DNA from: Seriola aureovittata
Taxonomy: Eukaryota > Chordata > Actinopteri > Carangiformes > Carangidae
Direction of reading: 5' to 3'
Assembly (NCBI RefSeq): GCF_021018895.1
Contig: NC_079374.1
Location: forward strand, 6,407,212-6,471,211
DNA length: 64,000 nucleotides
The notes under the pieces were generated by a model. The model worked only from the letters and a program-made list of their open reading frames with translations, was not told the DNA's origin and searched no databases. Of the stretch, positions 13,201 to 23,599 are shown in pieces. Each line of letters opens with the position of its first letter. Position 1 is the first letter of the stretch. A program made the position numbers and the translations under genes.

Positions 13201-16200
13201 GAAACTGTTGAGACATTTTTCCAAACAAGGTCAGTGTTTTATCTGTATGTGCACTTGTGTGGAATCTGGGCACTGTCAGGAAATCACTTGTTTGCTTTAT
13301 TGCACAAATCTACAACATGTACCAGAAGAGACCTCAACACTTAAACACCTCGTAGGAGGCACGATTGAAGGTTTTGAACAAATCAAGTTATGTTTTTTCA
13401 AAAGTCTTGTCTGGTATTATCGATTAGTCAGTCTTATCAAAAATCACCATGGCCACCAGTGGTGCAGAACATGCTGATCAGCTGGTACGTAATTATATCT
13501 TAATTATAGCCATTTTCTTTTTTTTTTAAAGTATATTTTTTTGGGCTTTTATGCCTTTAATGGACAGCACAGTGGAGAGTGACAGGAAACGGGGAGGCAG
13601 AGAGAGGGGGAATGACATGCAGTGAAAGGCCGTCCGATGCGGGATTCGAACCGGGGCCGACTGCAGCGAGGACTGTAGCCTCTACACATGGGGCGCCTGC
13701 TTAAACCACTACGCTACACGACGCCCCAATTATAGCCATTTTCAATAAAACAATAATATAAAAAAATCATAGAACTAAAAATGGTTTAATTTAATAAGAG
13801 TTGGAAAGTTGGACAAAATGTTCGGTATTCAAAATTTTGTTCCACACTATTTGTAAGTTTTGCTAGTGCTACATAGCTAATGTTAGCATTAACAGCTGTT
13901 TACTGAGTTCAGCATCAAACTTCATTCATTTACTTGCCAACAGCTGTCTCCTGAGGTGGAAAACAACACCAGTGCAAACTCTGGTCTCAATCACTTATTT
14001 TCTTATACAGAAGTTAGCATGCTAACCAGCTAGCCCCAGCCTGTCTCGTCACTTTCCGATAGCAACTCACTGTATCCTCCAATCTGCCCTGAAGATGTAG
14101 CCCTGCTCAGAAGGCATATTATAACCTCTTGTCTTGTAAATGCAATGACGGCTGAAGCAACAATCACCACCACCCACTCATGAAAAGAAACCACATTTGG
14201 TGGCAGAGAAAACTTACAAATAAAAAAAAAATCTTGTTCACACAATGACCAGGGAAAACAAGAAAGTATCACCTGTCTTCATCGTATAAAACATTAAAAT
14301 GTTTACCATTTTCACTCTGTTTACACTTTAATAGGGAATACCTAGGAGATACAACTCATAAAATCCTAAATATACAAAATATATTTAGAAAATGTGTGTA
14401 AATATTCTACTTAGGTGCAAAGTAGTAATGTTAAAGTATTTTTTATAACTAATTTTCCACTCCTGCCTGTTTAAGAGTTGGCTGTTACATGAAGCTTTAC
14501 AGAGACAGTGCTATCTTCTCTACAGCTTCAGACGGGAAGCTCTACGATGGTTACGTGAGCTTCCTCCATCCTGACACCCTGAGTTCAGCTGAGACGGCGA
14601 GCTTTGCTCTGCAGATGCTGCCTGAGGAGCTGGAGAAAAAACATGGCTACTCTTTGTACATCAGAGGACGAGACGATTGCCCTGGAGATGGTCAGTAGCA
14701 GACACCTCACCTGGTGTGATAAAGGCACCTTGTGGAGTTTTTGTGGAAACACATTTATGTTTATGTTTAATCTTTCTCACTAGAACATGTTGTGTGTGCC
14801 CTTGTGGTCTGAATCGCTTATCTCATCTACCTCTACCTGTTTACCTTCTGTGTGCTGGCTTCCATGCACTACACATTTACACTGCAGTTCTCTGCAGTTG
14901 ACAGAGGTGTTATTGTGTCACCCATGCATCCTCATGTACGTGCTCAGATGCAAACAACAGATACCCACATTGTTTCACAGTGCCATAAGAGATGAAGGAA
15001 ACCCCACAGGGCACCTTATGTAATCTGTGATCTCTAGTGGTTACCATAGGAACTGCAGCAATATTTAGCAGAATTAGCCTTGCTTTGCACATACATTTTT
15101 TACTGAGAATATATCAGAGCTTTTGTTGCTTAAAGTACAGTAACCAAGAACGACAAATGATGGATACTGTTAGTGACTATTTTACACACATACTACCTGT
15201 CATGAAGCCATCAGTTTCATCAACTAGCAGACATCTAAAAAGTAGGTAATCCATCACATAAAATAATTTGTCACTTCTGCTTTTATTCTTTTATTGTATT
15301 TTGTCATGTTTCTACAATTGCTCAGTATGATTTCTGCTTTAAGGTGGTGTTCAGTTTACAGAGATTTCCCCTTGCACTCATATCATGCTTCATTTCCGTT
15401 TGATCTTTTAAAGCTGTGCATGACGCCATTGCTGCTACACTGCACCAGTGCCGCAGACTGATAATCATTCTGTCACTGGCGCCAAGATCCTGTGCTGATG
15501 GCAAAGAAGTGAAAGCTTCACCCTTATGTGACGACCAAAACCAGCTATGCTATGAACAGAAAATCGGCATTTATGACGCTTTGACCAAGAACGAGCCCCG
15601 AGTGATTCTGGTGGAAATTGGTAAGGACAGACTCTGTTGTGCCTAGTAAGAGGACAAATCTGAGGGAGTCTTTAAGTCATTAGATGTTGTAAAGTAATGT
15701 CATGAAGATGCACTTTAATGCATCAGCAGCAGCCCGCATCCACCTTAGAAGTGAACATATTACCATTGTTAGATATAGATTCCAAAAGTCCTTTTGGGTC
15801 CAAAAAGCTGCTTAATGTAGCAAACTAGCCTGCAGATGTAGTTACGGATAGTGCTTTAAAGGCATCACAAGCAGAGGTCTTTACAGGTCCCACTTCATGG
15901 ACCTCTGCTTGAGATGTGTAGACCTGAGAATAATCCAAATATGCTCGATCTGAACAGAGCAATACAGAGAGAAAGCACCAACAATGACGGCACCAGTGGT
16001 TAAAAGTATGGAAACACATCTGAATCAATATAATGCACTTCACAATTTACACTATGTCTCCCTTTTCTTTCATCATGTGCTGATTCTGATGCATCACCTA
16101 ACCAGAGCTGATATTGAGTCCACTTGAATGCACTTTGATATTAGCCATTCAACACGTACCCGAGACTTGTGGCAAAGAACGTGATCCCAACCAGACCCAG

Positions 16201-17283
16201 TTAGACTGAAGGTAGTTTGGATCTGGCTCCATTCTTGTCCCGGGTCAGATCTTGGTTACTAGGAACTGGCTGAGCCTGTCGAAACTTTTAATCTTAAACT
16301 TAATTATCCCACAAATGAATATGAACTTCCAAGGCGTGAGGAAAAATCTCCTGGGAGAATGAAAGTGATAAGGTTTCAAGAAGATTTTATCTTCTTCTAA
16401 AGTAATTTATAATCTGCATTACATACCACAGAAGAGTCAGAGTTAATACCCAGAGACAAGGAAAGTGTTAACAAAATCCACCCACTATATCCTTTAAAGG
16501 TCACTAATTAATACTTTGTGTCTTGCTTGTTTAATCTGTACCAAGAACGATAAGTCACTGCTTTGTGGAAGGTTATGAGCTCAACTGATTATTGGCTAGG
16601 ACCAGTAACTTCCACTAGTCTCCACTGGTTGCCTAGCATTTGCTCAGAGCCGAGAAATAGTCTGGTTAGCTGCTTCTGTTTCCAGTCTTTATGCTAAACT
16701 AAGCTAAGCTAAGCTAAGCTAACCGACTGCTCACAGTAGCTTCATATTTAGAGAGAGGTAATCTTCTCATCTAAGACTAAGTGTGAAAGCAGATAAGTGG
16801 TTTCCCAAGACCATTCCTTTAAAAATAAGAAATGTTTCCTTTTCATTTTTCATCCATCTACAACAAGCGTGTGGGTCTAAACCTCTGGGCTTGTTACTTT
16901 ATGATCAAAGTCTCAAAGTTGAGCATTACACCAGCAACTGCAAGGACCAGGACCTCTGAAAGGTGCTATTATGAAACATGCTCAATTTTTTTTAACTACT
17001 TATTGTGAAGGTTAAATAGAATACAATTTCAATACATTCATTGTGTTAATTTTAATATATATGGTCAACGTTCTCTTCAATCCTACCAGATGGCCCGGTG
17101 GATTACAGTCACCTGCCAGAGTCTCTTCACTACATCAAGAGGAAACAAGGAGCTCTGAAGTGGAAGAAATCGCCTCCTGGAACCAACAAACTCACCAAAT
17201 TGCGCTCAAACAGAAACTTCTGGAAGAATCTGAGGTACCACATGCCCTCAATCCCTGCAGAGAAATTTCAAACTATTGTCTAA
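1296..17283 (+). CDS. il1r1: Interleukin-1 receptor family protein, IL1R1/IL1RL2-like (11 coding exons, 552 aa)
   Basis: Coding exons: 1296-1371, 6884-7094, 7645-7813, 9275-9437, 9813-9875, 11102-11228, 11696-11835, 13086-13229, 14526-14690, 15414-15620, 17090-17283 (TAA stop). They sum to 1659 nt with every phase consistent. Residues 1-25 form a signal peptide. Three Ig domains follow (about 26-96, 96-206, 207-316), each with its cysteine pair (for example GTYTCEK, AGIYTCLVD, VPIHCKAC). A membrane helix lies at about 323-346. The TIR domain (about 366-541) has box 1 LYDGYVSF, box 2 RDDCPGD (413-419) and box 3 FW (532-533). The juxtamembrane FFKVDVVLAYR and LPESLHYIKRKQGALKW resemble IL1R1 and IL1RL2. 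The family binds IL-1-type cytokines at the cell surface, recruits IL1RAP and signals through MyD88. Intron 5 has a GC donor. Length is close to human IL1R1 (569 aa). IL1R1 versus IL1RL2 orthology is unresolved. Confidence 0.85.
2064..2346. repeat. MITE-like block with a perfect hairpin at its core
   Basis: The left edge CAGTGCGTTTACATATAC (2064-2081) and the right edge, whose complement reads roughly GATGTGTTTATACAGTT (ending near 2344), look like imperfect terminal inverted repeats of the common fish type starting GTGCGTTTACAT. Between them, 2204-2223 and 2228-2247 are perfect reverse complements with a 4-nt loop. No target-site duplication was found, so the element boundaries are inferred. 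It lies in intron 1 of the first receptor gene. Confidence 0.4.
2642..2668. repeat. (ATC)9 microsatellite
   Basis: Nine uninterrupted ATC units in intron 1 of the first receptor gene. The surrounding 2.7-4.0 kb is ordinary AT-rich intron in which I see nothing else. Confidence 0.9.
4005..4215 (+). repeat. Teleost interspersed repeat, LINE-type 3' end
   Basis: Contains the phrases CTGGCGACCTGTCCAG, CTCTCGCCCAATG and GCTGGGATAGGCTCCAGC, ending in a GGATGGATG tail. This set is a very common fish repeat that I recognise as the 3' end of a LINE-type retroposon. The copy is diverged, without a visible coding part. Class assignment (L2 or RTE type) is from memory of the consensus, not a search. Confidence 0.6.
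4876..4930. repeat. 27-bp unit repeated twice in tandem
   Basis: Two adjacent copies of a 27-bp unit containing TGCCTGCAAG and GACGCACAACTTCAC differ at only a few positions. A partial third copy (AACTTCAT) precedes them. This is a local duplication in intron 1 of the first receptor gene. Confidence 0.7.
5021..5480 (-). promoter_or_regulatory. Possible antisense promoter plus first exon in intron 1 (speculative)
   Basis: This block carries many more CpG dinucleotides than the surrounding intron (TGCGCGAC, TATCGTCGG, CTGCGTTCACGTGAG, AAGCGGG). Read on the minus strand it ends in a strong splice donor, CACAAG then GTAAGA, with the exon side ending at 5022. An AGCTAGC-type simple repeat lies at about 5146-5173. 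Together these look like a CpG-bearing start region with a first exon pointing away from the receptor. It could instead be the end of an unrecognised transposon. No protein is predicted. Confidence 0.25.
5481..6883. other. Rest of intron 1
   Basis: AT-rich intron sequence with a (TTTG)n tract near 6080-6098 and a short (TA)n tract near 6480-6491. I see no coding segment, RNA gene or bounded element here. Confidence 0.5.
7979..8340. mobile_element. MITE with AAAGGTCCCATATT ends
   Basis: The left end AAAGGTCCCATATTGTAT (7979-7996) is matched by the complement of the right end, ATAAAATATGGGACCTTT (8323-8340), with only one mismatch. The 362-bp block lies in intron 3 of the first receptor gene. 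This terminal sequence belongs to an abundant fish MITE family that I recognise by its ends. No transposase is encoded and the target-site duplication is not clear. Confidence 0.7.
8341..9274. repeat. Rest of intron 3 with a retroposon-like tail
   Basis: Mostly unremarkable AT-rich sequence. At about 9196-9222, AAAAGTGCTCTACAAAATAAAG resembles the 3' tail of L2-type or SINE copies common in fish. Small open frames here have no recognisable content. Confidence 0.35.
9876..11101. other. Intron 5, GC-AG type
   Basis: The intron begins GCAAGTAACG rather than GT and ends in ACCAG. Taking GC as donor gives continuous reading (V-V-E-V-G-M-R-A-E-L-K-C across the junction), as expected at the start of the third Ig domain. 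The interior is AT-rich and I recognise no element in it. Confidence 0.7.
11284..11480 (+). repeat. Teleost interspersed repeat (GGGCGGCCATCT type)
   Basis: Contains CAGTTTATTTTATATAG, AGCCAAATCACAACAGATG, GCAAGCACTTGGTGACAG and AGTGGGCGGCCATCT. These are successive parts of a repeat seen in very many fish introns. Diverged copy in intron 6 of the first receptor gene, with internal deletions relative to the usual consensus. Identified from memory. Confidence 0.6.
12096..12345 (+). mobile_element. Tc1/mariner-type transposon fragment, internally deleted
   Basis: Reads like the second half of a fish Tc1-type transposase region: TTTCAACATGACAGAGCC gives FQHDRA, corresponding to the DDE region around a catalytic Asp. 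The next stretch matches KARSIKEWF. Sequence then jumps to a segment corresponding to the C-terminal end and the flank (TTAATGCCGATGATTGTGG). About 200 bp of the usual middle is missing. It cannot encode an active enzyme. A related copy lies at 21095-21455 on the other strand. Confidence 0.6.
13502..13743 (-). mobile_element. tRNA-derived SINE with 16-bp target-site duplication
   Basis: The body 13518-13727 lies between perfect 16-bp direct repeats (AATTATAGCCATTTTC at 13502-13517 and 13728-13743). On the minus strand it starts GGGGCGTCGTG and has a pol III A box TAGCGTAGTGG (complement of 13706-13716) and B box GGTTCGAATCC (complement of 13642-13652). It ends in an A-rich tail beside the left duplication. 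The head is tRNA-like but too diverged to be a tRNA gene. The intact duplication suggests a fairly recent insertion into intron 8 of the first receptor gene. Confidence 0.9.
16494..16823 (+). repeat. Teleost MITE-like repeat with AAGCT pentamers
   Basis: Ends are TTTAAAGG at left and CCTTTAAA at right, so short terminal inverted repeats are visible. The body holds TTTCCAGTCTTTATGCTAA, then (AAGCT)n, then AGCTTCATATTTA and ATCTTCTCATCTAA, a combination I recognise as a common fish repeat. Intron 10 of the first receptor gene. Confidence 0.6.
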
Positions 17284-18710
17284 ACAAAGTGTCAAAACTT
17301 GAAAAAAGACAGGATCGAACACAGATGTTTCGTTTGCTACATAAGGACATTTCAGACGATATTGTGAAAACATGTACGTCATTAATTATCATCTGAATTA
17401 TGTGACGCAAGGATTACTGTAAACTAACAGCCAATTGGCAGCCTGCACAATAACTTTTTCTCACTGTGTGCAATCGAGTTGGAAAGACATCTGCTGGATT
17501 TCTTCTTCTTGGTACACAACAGGAACTACTTTTTTCCCTGCTCTCCAGAACAAAGGGGTCCAGTATCATACACTCATTTTGAATTTTAGCCTATTTATAT
17601 ACTGGTATATTTTCTTTTTGCATATTTTAGGCTGTTGCGATTTTTTTGTAATTGCCGCAGTCACTATTTGATCTTAGTATTTCTTGTAGTTTTTCCTTTA
17701 ATCTTTTCTTCCTCTCTGTCTTATGAAAGCAACAAAATGGGTCAGAGAAAGAGAGAAAACATTTCAAGAGCAGCTTAACTCTGTTTTCATTAGTTAGATA
17801 ATGATCAGAACAAAATGAAATGCAGATATCCTCATGGTAATGGAGCGGAAGAACATAGATGGTGTTCTTCAGCACACAGCCAGCTTCCTCTCTCTCCTTT
17901 TATTCCAGCAGAAAACCTATTGCATTCAGGGTTTGCAGCATGAAACCTGGAATTAATGATTTAACCTCATTTCTATTGTGAAACCATCCCTGATAATTGT
18001 GAGGTTTTGTTCTCTTAGAAAGTCCTAGGGACTTGGTGGAATATTTTGCTCATCTGATTGATGATCATACATACTTGATCATTAGTGTTGGGTATTATTT
18101 AGATTGTATCGCTTATAATTTCACTTCCAATATTGTTTATTGGTTCTGGATTTTTATCAAATCGTGGCTCTGATAATTGGAACAAGATTTGAGTAGGAAA
18201 ATAACCCAGAACATTGTGAAAGCAAAAACATAAAAAAAATTGTCTGTTAAGCATATTTATGGTGCTAGGAACATTTTTGTTGTAACTGTTGGAATGAATT
18301 TTGTGATTATTTTGCTCCAAAGGCAAAATAACTTTTTTATTAATACTGTTGAAAACTGGAATATGACAGCTTGCCTGGGGACAAGATATTATGGATTACC
18401 ATGGCCAGTGATATAGCAGATAAGCTTTAGCTGTAATAACTGTAGTAACGTATTATACAAATACATACTAATCCTAGTTTCCAGAAAAGGAGGTTTTCTA
18501 TGAGACTGGTTGACTGACTAATCACACTTGGAATCTCCCCTCTGTAGACTCAAATAAACAATGTCCTGTTTGGGAACCTGCCGAGTTCAACCTCTGATGG
18601 GGAAAAACCCTTTAAGAGTTATGCTGTGTTGTACTTAGTGCTGTCGTTATAAACAGAGTTATATTCACTCATTATATTAATGAGTCCTGACATTTTGCGG
18701 AAAAGTTCAT
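17284..18710 (+). other. 3' flank and probable 3' UTR of the first receptor gene
   Basis: Begins right after the TAA stop. AAATAAAC at about 18552 is one candidate poly(A) signal, although weakly supported at over 1.2 kb from the stop. Otherwise AT-rich with nothing recognisable. Confidence 0.4.
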
Positions 18711-18719
18711 CATTTGGGG

Positions 18720-19045
18720 TAATTTACTCATTGGCTTTCTCTGAGGGCGTGAGAGCAGGAGATTGAAACCAAATTCATGTCTGTGTGTTAAATTAATGAG
18801 CTGGAGGTGCCTTGCTTAGCTTACAGACTGGAGCTAGTCCAAAATTAAAAAGTCTACCCCTACCTACCCTAACTGGCATGCTGTATATCACCTGTACACA
18901 GACAGAAACATACAAATTATGATTTGCTGTTTTGTTCAGGGAGTTATGTTGTCTTGAGCCATTTCCCATGCTTCCACTCTGTATGCTAAGCTAAAATGAC
19001 CTATCTGAAAGAAAGCAAATATGCATATTTCACATAATGTTGGAA
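18720..19045 (-). repeat. Second copy of the AAGCT-type MITE-like repeat, opposite orientation
   Basis: GGAGATTGAAACCAAATTC, CATGTCTGTGTGTTAA, CTTGCTTAGCTTACAGACTG and GTATGCTAAGCTAA are the complement-orientation phrases of the family at 16494-16823. The copy is more diverged and its ends are not sharp. Confidence 0.45.
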
Positions 19046-19473
19046 CTATTGCAAACATTAGTTGTGCAGCCCAGCTTGGATCACAATCCATGGAAACATT
19101 TTGTGCTATCAAATAGAAACTATTGATTCAAAACACAGATGTTTTTAAGTGATTTTGATACTCTGTAAGACGTTGTAAGATTTACATTAATGTTGCTTGT
19201 TGTGAAGTACTCATTTACTTGGTAACTCCACCACACTGCAACCTCATCAGAGATCTAATCAGCCATGCAGGCTAATAGATTTGTGCAGGTGTGCAGGGCA
19301 TTGAATCACAGGCGTAAAGCACAGCAAAACACACTCTATGCTGGGGAAATATACAGTATCGCCATTGTCTTGCCCTACTGTAAATACACCATTGTAACAT
19401 TGTGTTATTTTCTATGAAAAAGAGAGTATTTTACTTAGCGAAGTTCTTATTTAAAGAAAAAAGTATATCTTCA

Positions 19474-19514
19474 GATATATATACTGTATATATATATGTG
19501 TGTGTGTGTGTGTT
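19474..19514. repeat. (TA)n(TG)n compound microsatellite
   Basis: A TA tract changes into TGTGTGTG, an alternating pyrimidine-purine run in the spacer downstream of the first receptor gene. The next 1.5 kb (19515-21060) is AT-rich with an A-run at about 19861-19877 and nothing else I can name. Confidence 0.85.
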
Positions 19515-21094
19515 GAGGTTGTTTTTGTTACACCATTCAGATTGCAACAGCATTTGTGATGTAGTAAAACAATCACTTTTACTATTTCAAAGGCAAAACT
19601 GTACAGACTATCATTACAGCAGCACAGGGTACAACATAATTGATTTCATGACAGAGCATGGACTCATTCTACTCCACTAGTCCTTTTCTATGTGACTTGT
19701 TGTAATGTGCCACAGAAAGCTTAGTCTCTCACCTACTGCTGAGTGCAATGCGTGTCTTACTCTGAAACAAAACAACTAAATGTTTTATAAATGTTGTCAT
19801 AAAAACTCTGTATAAAATAATTGTGTCCTGAGATTGCATCAAATTTGAGGTATTTAGTGCAAAAAAAAAAAAAAAAATGCCTGTACAAGACTATAAAGTT
19901 ACAGTATATAATTACTGTTAAGTTATTCCCAAATGTATCCCAAAAGTCTCCCCGAGCATTTTCTGGTGATGGTCTCAGGTGAGATAAAGGACAAAGCTGC
20001 AATGGTCAGTAAGTTTAATCAATATTTTATTTGTGCTGGGCCTACTTGACAGCTTTAATGTATATCCATAAGCCCCCTTTTTTCATTCTTTACATAACTA
20101 TTCTTATGTTTTATGTGTCTCCAGGTATGTACAGTCTGTTACAGGACAGATCACGATATTCTCAAACACTCTAATACTCTGCGTTTTCATCAAAAAATTA
20201 ATCAACCCGACAGAATATTTAGTCTGGATTTCAGTTTTTAACCGTTTACAATTCAATTATAACCAAGTCTGTTCCTGTTAGATACTTCTGGCACAAAAAA
20301 AGATCTTTATGAATCGTGAAGAAACATTTCCTGTTGAGTCTTTCAGAGAAGCATCTTATCTTTGTCATTTCATCTCTTCGGACCTCAGATATCCTGTGCC
20401 TGTTTTCTACTTAAATATAAGTCTGATATTTAGTTTTAAAAATAATACAACAGTATTTTTATAAATAATATTTGTCAAACCTATGTAACATTTTGTGTGT
20501 TGTCTACTTTTCTTAATTTTGACCTGCATCCAGTTTTCAATCATACTTGCAATTGAATTTAGGTAATTCAGATTTGACTTTCTTGCTTGTCTTTCTTTCT
20601 CAGAGTGTTGACTCTACAGTGCAATGTGTGCACACAATATGATAAAATCCAAAACACCTGCATTGATTTAGACTTAAACCTGTACAACTGTGCCTTCATG
20701 CATATCATTGCGGTTTGACGTGTAACTGTTCGTCAGGACAGTCAAGATACACCTACATACAAGTGTTGACATGCAATTAACATCTAATCTCTGCTCACTC
20801 CTCACAATTAGTCATAATCCATTTGCGAGTAAGCCTTCTAATGCTCTTGACAGATGAGTTTTATTCATGATGTCTTGGTGAGTCAGTTTTTAAGTGAATA
20901 TCACTCATCAACTCCTGCTCTCAGACAGTCCTTCATTGTGGTTTGTCAAGACTCATAAGAGATCTTATGAGTCATTCTCCTCCTTGGCTGAAATATCAGC
21001 ATAATCCTTCTTACAGCTTATAAAAATTTAAAACAAAGCCCAGAGGCAGTTCAGGAATGGGCCACCAAACTGAAAAAATGCTGGCTGGTGCTGA

Positions 21095-21455
21095 AACAAC
21101 TATATGCTAGTATAACAGCTTCCACTCTTTAGGGAAAGCAGTCAATAGGATTTTGGAACCTGGCTGCTGAGATTTGCTCCCCACAGCTGCAAGCTCGTTT
21201 GTGTGGTCACCCAAAAATGTGGAGTTGAAATGCCCAGCTTACAGCCAGTGTTACACTTCATTTCAAATGTGCTGGATGGGGCTGAGGTCAGGGATCTGTG
21301 AAGACCAGTCAAGTTCTTCCAAACCAAAGCTAAAAAAGAACATCATTGTCGCATTGAAACATCAAGGGGCCTTCAACAAATTGTTTCCACAAAAAGTTAG
21401 AAGCACACTACTGTCTGAACTATCATTAGTATGCTGTAGCATACAATGAATTGAA
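21095..21455 (-). mobile_element. Tc1/mariner-type transposon fragment, decayed
   Basis: On the minus strand this aligns by eye with the same fish Tc1-type family as 12096-12345. Plus-strand phrases are TCCACTCTTTAGGGAAAGC, ATTTTGGAACCTGGCTGC, GAGGTCAGGGATCTGTG and CCAGTCAAGTTCTTCCA, each of which recalls the complement of the transposase C-terminal half. Stop codons and gaps break the frame, so the copy is dead. It keeps the middle part that the first copy lacks. Confidence 0.6.
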
Positions 21456-22729
21456 TTTAAATTATTTATTTGTGTGCGTTTACCTGTTCCTGTAAACAGG
21501 AAACAATGTCAGCAGCTGTTCAGATGCAATCTACGGAGGCATGAGGAAATGATTAAAGAGAGCATAACTACTCATATGGGGAGAGAGAGGGGAGAGAACA
21601 AGTATCTCTATTATAAGCTGCAAAGGGAAAAAACCAGCACATTACATCACCTTGGGCTTGTCTGTTAGTCTATACTGAAATCTAAATGATGCCAGTGAGC
21701 ATGGGGTCAAAAACAGGACATAACTGGAAACAATAAGTCATTCTTCGTATGCATGTCCCTACCTGCTCACTCCAGTCGAGTTACTTGGATTTTGCTTCTT
21801 CCACACATTAGTTTTAATTAATCGATTTGACTTCTATTGCGGTGATTGTGTGAAGTATTGCGCCATTGAAAGGGTTTTGTTTCACTTGAGTGACTATTAC
21901 TCAGGAAAATTACATTCTTTGTCTATTTTAGTATGCAGGGATCGTGATGGACATTCTCTGACCAATATTTACATTGAGTTTTGTTCCAGTTTTGCTTGGT
22001 TTGGTTTCCTGTTCCAGCTCAGAATATTTTTCTGACATAGTGATGAATGTCTCACACATCCTCCTTGACATCAAGACTAAATGATGCATGACTTCCATAA
22101 TGGTAAACGTGGTGCCAGCAGATAAAACATGCACTGACAACATGCCAAATCTAGGAGTGTACACATTACGCAACAGTCAACACACTTCTAGTCTGAGTTG
22201 CCATGGGAACAGCACTTTTGCCCAAACTTGCCAGCTCTCTGAAGATAAAAATCTGTATTTGCCCTGAACGAAAGATACAGGTTAATTTCTCCTTACCTAA
22301 TATTTAACTGTTTCTAGCGGTGATTATGACAAATCATAATAAATTAGTTAAATACAAAGTTATCACTGCAAGTGTTGAGCCCTAAAATATTAATTGTTGT
22401 TGTTGTTATTGTTGTTATTGCATCAAAGGATTTTAAGAGATGTACAAAATTGTGTATCAATATTCCCGACTGATTCTTTTGATGCATAAGAGGTGGTTTG
22501 GCCGTCGATTCCCCCACGCATAGGCGGAACAAGGGGGCGGCTTATAGGGCTCCAGCCCCAGATGTTTTCCCAAAAGCCCCTGAATCTTTTATAAAGTTTA
22601 TAATATAACTTAAACTTGGTGTCATTTCCCCTCAGTCTGATGGTTGACATGTGATGGTTTTATTTTCAGCCCCCTTAAGTTTGGGCTAAGCCCTGAATGT
22701 TTAAAAAGTTTTGTTCCTCCCCTGCCCCC

Positions 22730-22915
22730 GAGATGCCACCGTTTAGAGGATTTCTTGCTGCGTCCAGCTGGTAAGAGACATCAGGGCAGACCTAGAACAC
22801 AATGCAGGGACTACGGATCCCTCTGGGAAACTGCGTGGGATCCCCCTGTAGGAGCTGGGATATTAACTCAGCTGCCACTGTGATCCAGAACAGATGGATG
22901 GATGGAGGGATGAGT
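22730..22915 (+). mobile_element. LINE 3'-end fragment
   Basis: In one frame the sequence reads GKRHQGRPRTQCRDYGSLWE, a degraded form of the basic GRPRTRWRDY-like tail found at the C-terminus of fish LINE reverse-transcriptase polyproteins. A GATGGATGGATGG tail follows, as in such elements. Only the last fragment is present. Flanking 22500-22720 contains short GGGGGC and GCCCCC stretches of unknown origin. Confidence 0.45.
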
Positions 22916-23338
22916 CAGTGTTGTCTTTAGACCTAACTAATTAAGGTAAAACATCCAGTTTTTGATAGTTGCCCCTGTGGCCACAGTCTTCTGACCAACA
23001 GGAGATACTACTGAAGTCAGTCATGGCTGAAAAACACAGGCCTGGGCCCCCATCACTAATGAATATACTAACATGTACTGTTAAAGTGCCCTTAAGCCAT
23101 TCCACTGTGAAATGTGTAGAAACGTGAAGTCATCATCCTGTCATCGTGTTGACATTCTGACTCAGTAGTAATTACTACATCATTACATGAGTATTCATGT
23201 ACACATAATTATATTTATGGATCCGATCACAGATGTCTTCGAACTTGGCTTTAATTTGATGCGATTTACACACATGTGACTCCATCTTTCCTCTGTGGTC
23301 GTTCCAGTTACAGTAGGCGTTTCAATGACCACATCCTG

Positions 23339-23368
23339 ACACACACACACACATACAAACACACACAG
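23339..23368. repeat. (CA)n microsatellite, interrupted
   Basis: Two short CA tracts separated by TACAAA. They lie in spacer in which I see no gene. A canonical AATAAA at about 23583 follows a GC-mixed stretch but has no open frame attached. Confidence 0.8.
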
Positions 23369-23599
23369 AAGGTTATAACAGGATTGGTGTTCTGACCTTG
23401 AACTGGCTAAACAGAACTGAACCACACTGTTAGGAAGTATTTAGTCATCCAGTCACTGTTTCATTGTTAACTGGATATTTGTTCCAGACACTCCATTTGT
23501 TTTCGCCGGGAATCCCGCCAATGCATGTAAATAAGCAGTCTGGGTTTCCGCAGAAAAGTATGTTGTACTGTTGTGCAATTACAATAAAGGTTCTCTTTA

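Noticed and set aside
13642..13716. Possible tRNA gene on the minus strand
   Set aside because: A and B boxes are present, but the acceptor stem does not close, an A-rich tail follows, and target-site duplications flank the block: it is a SINE.
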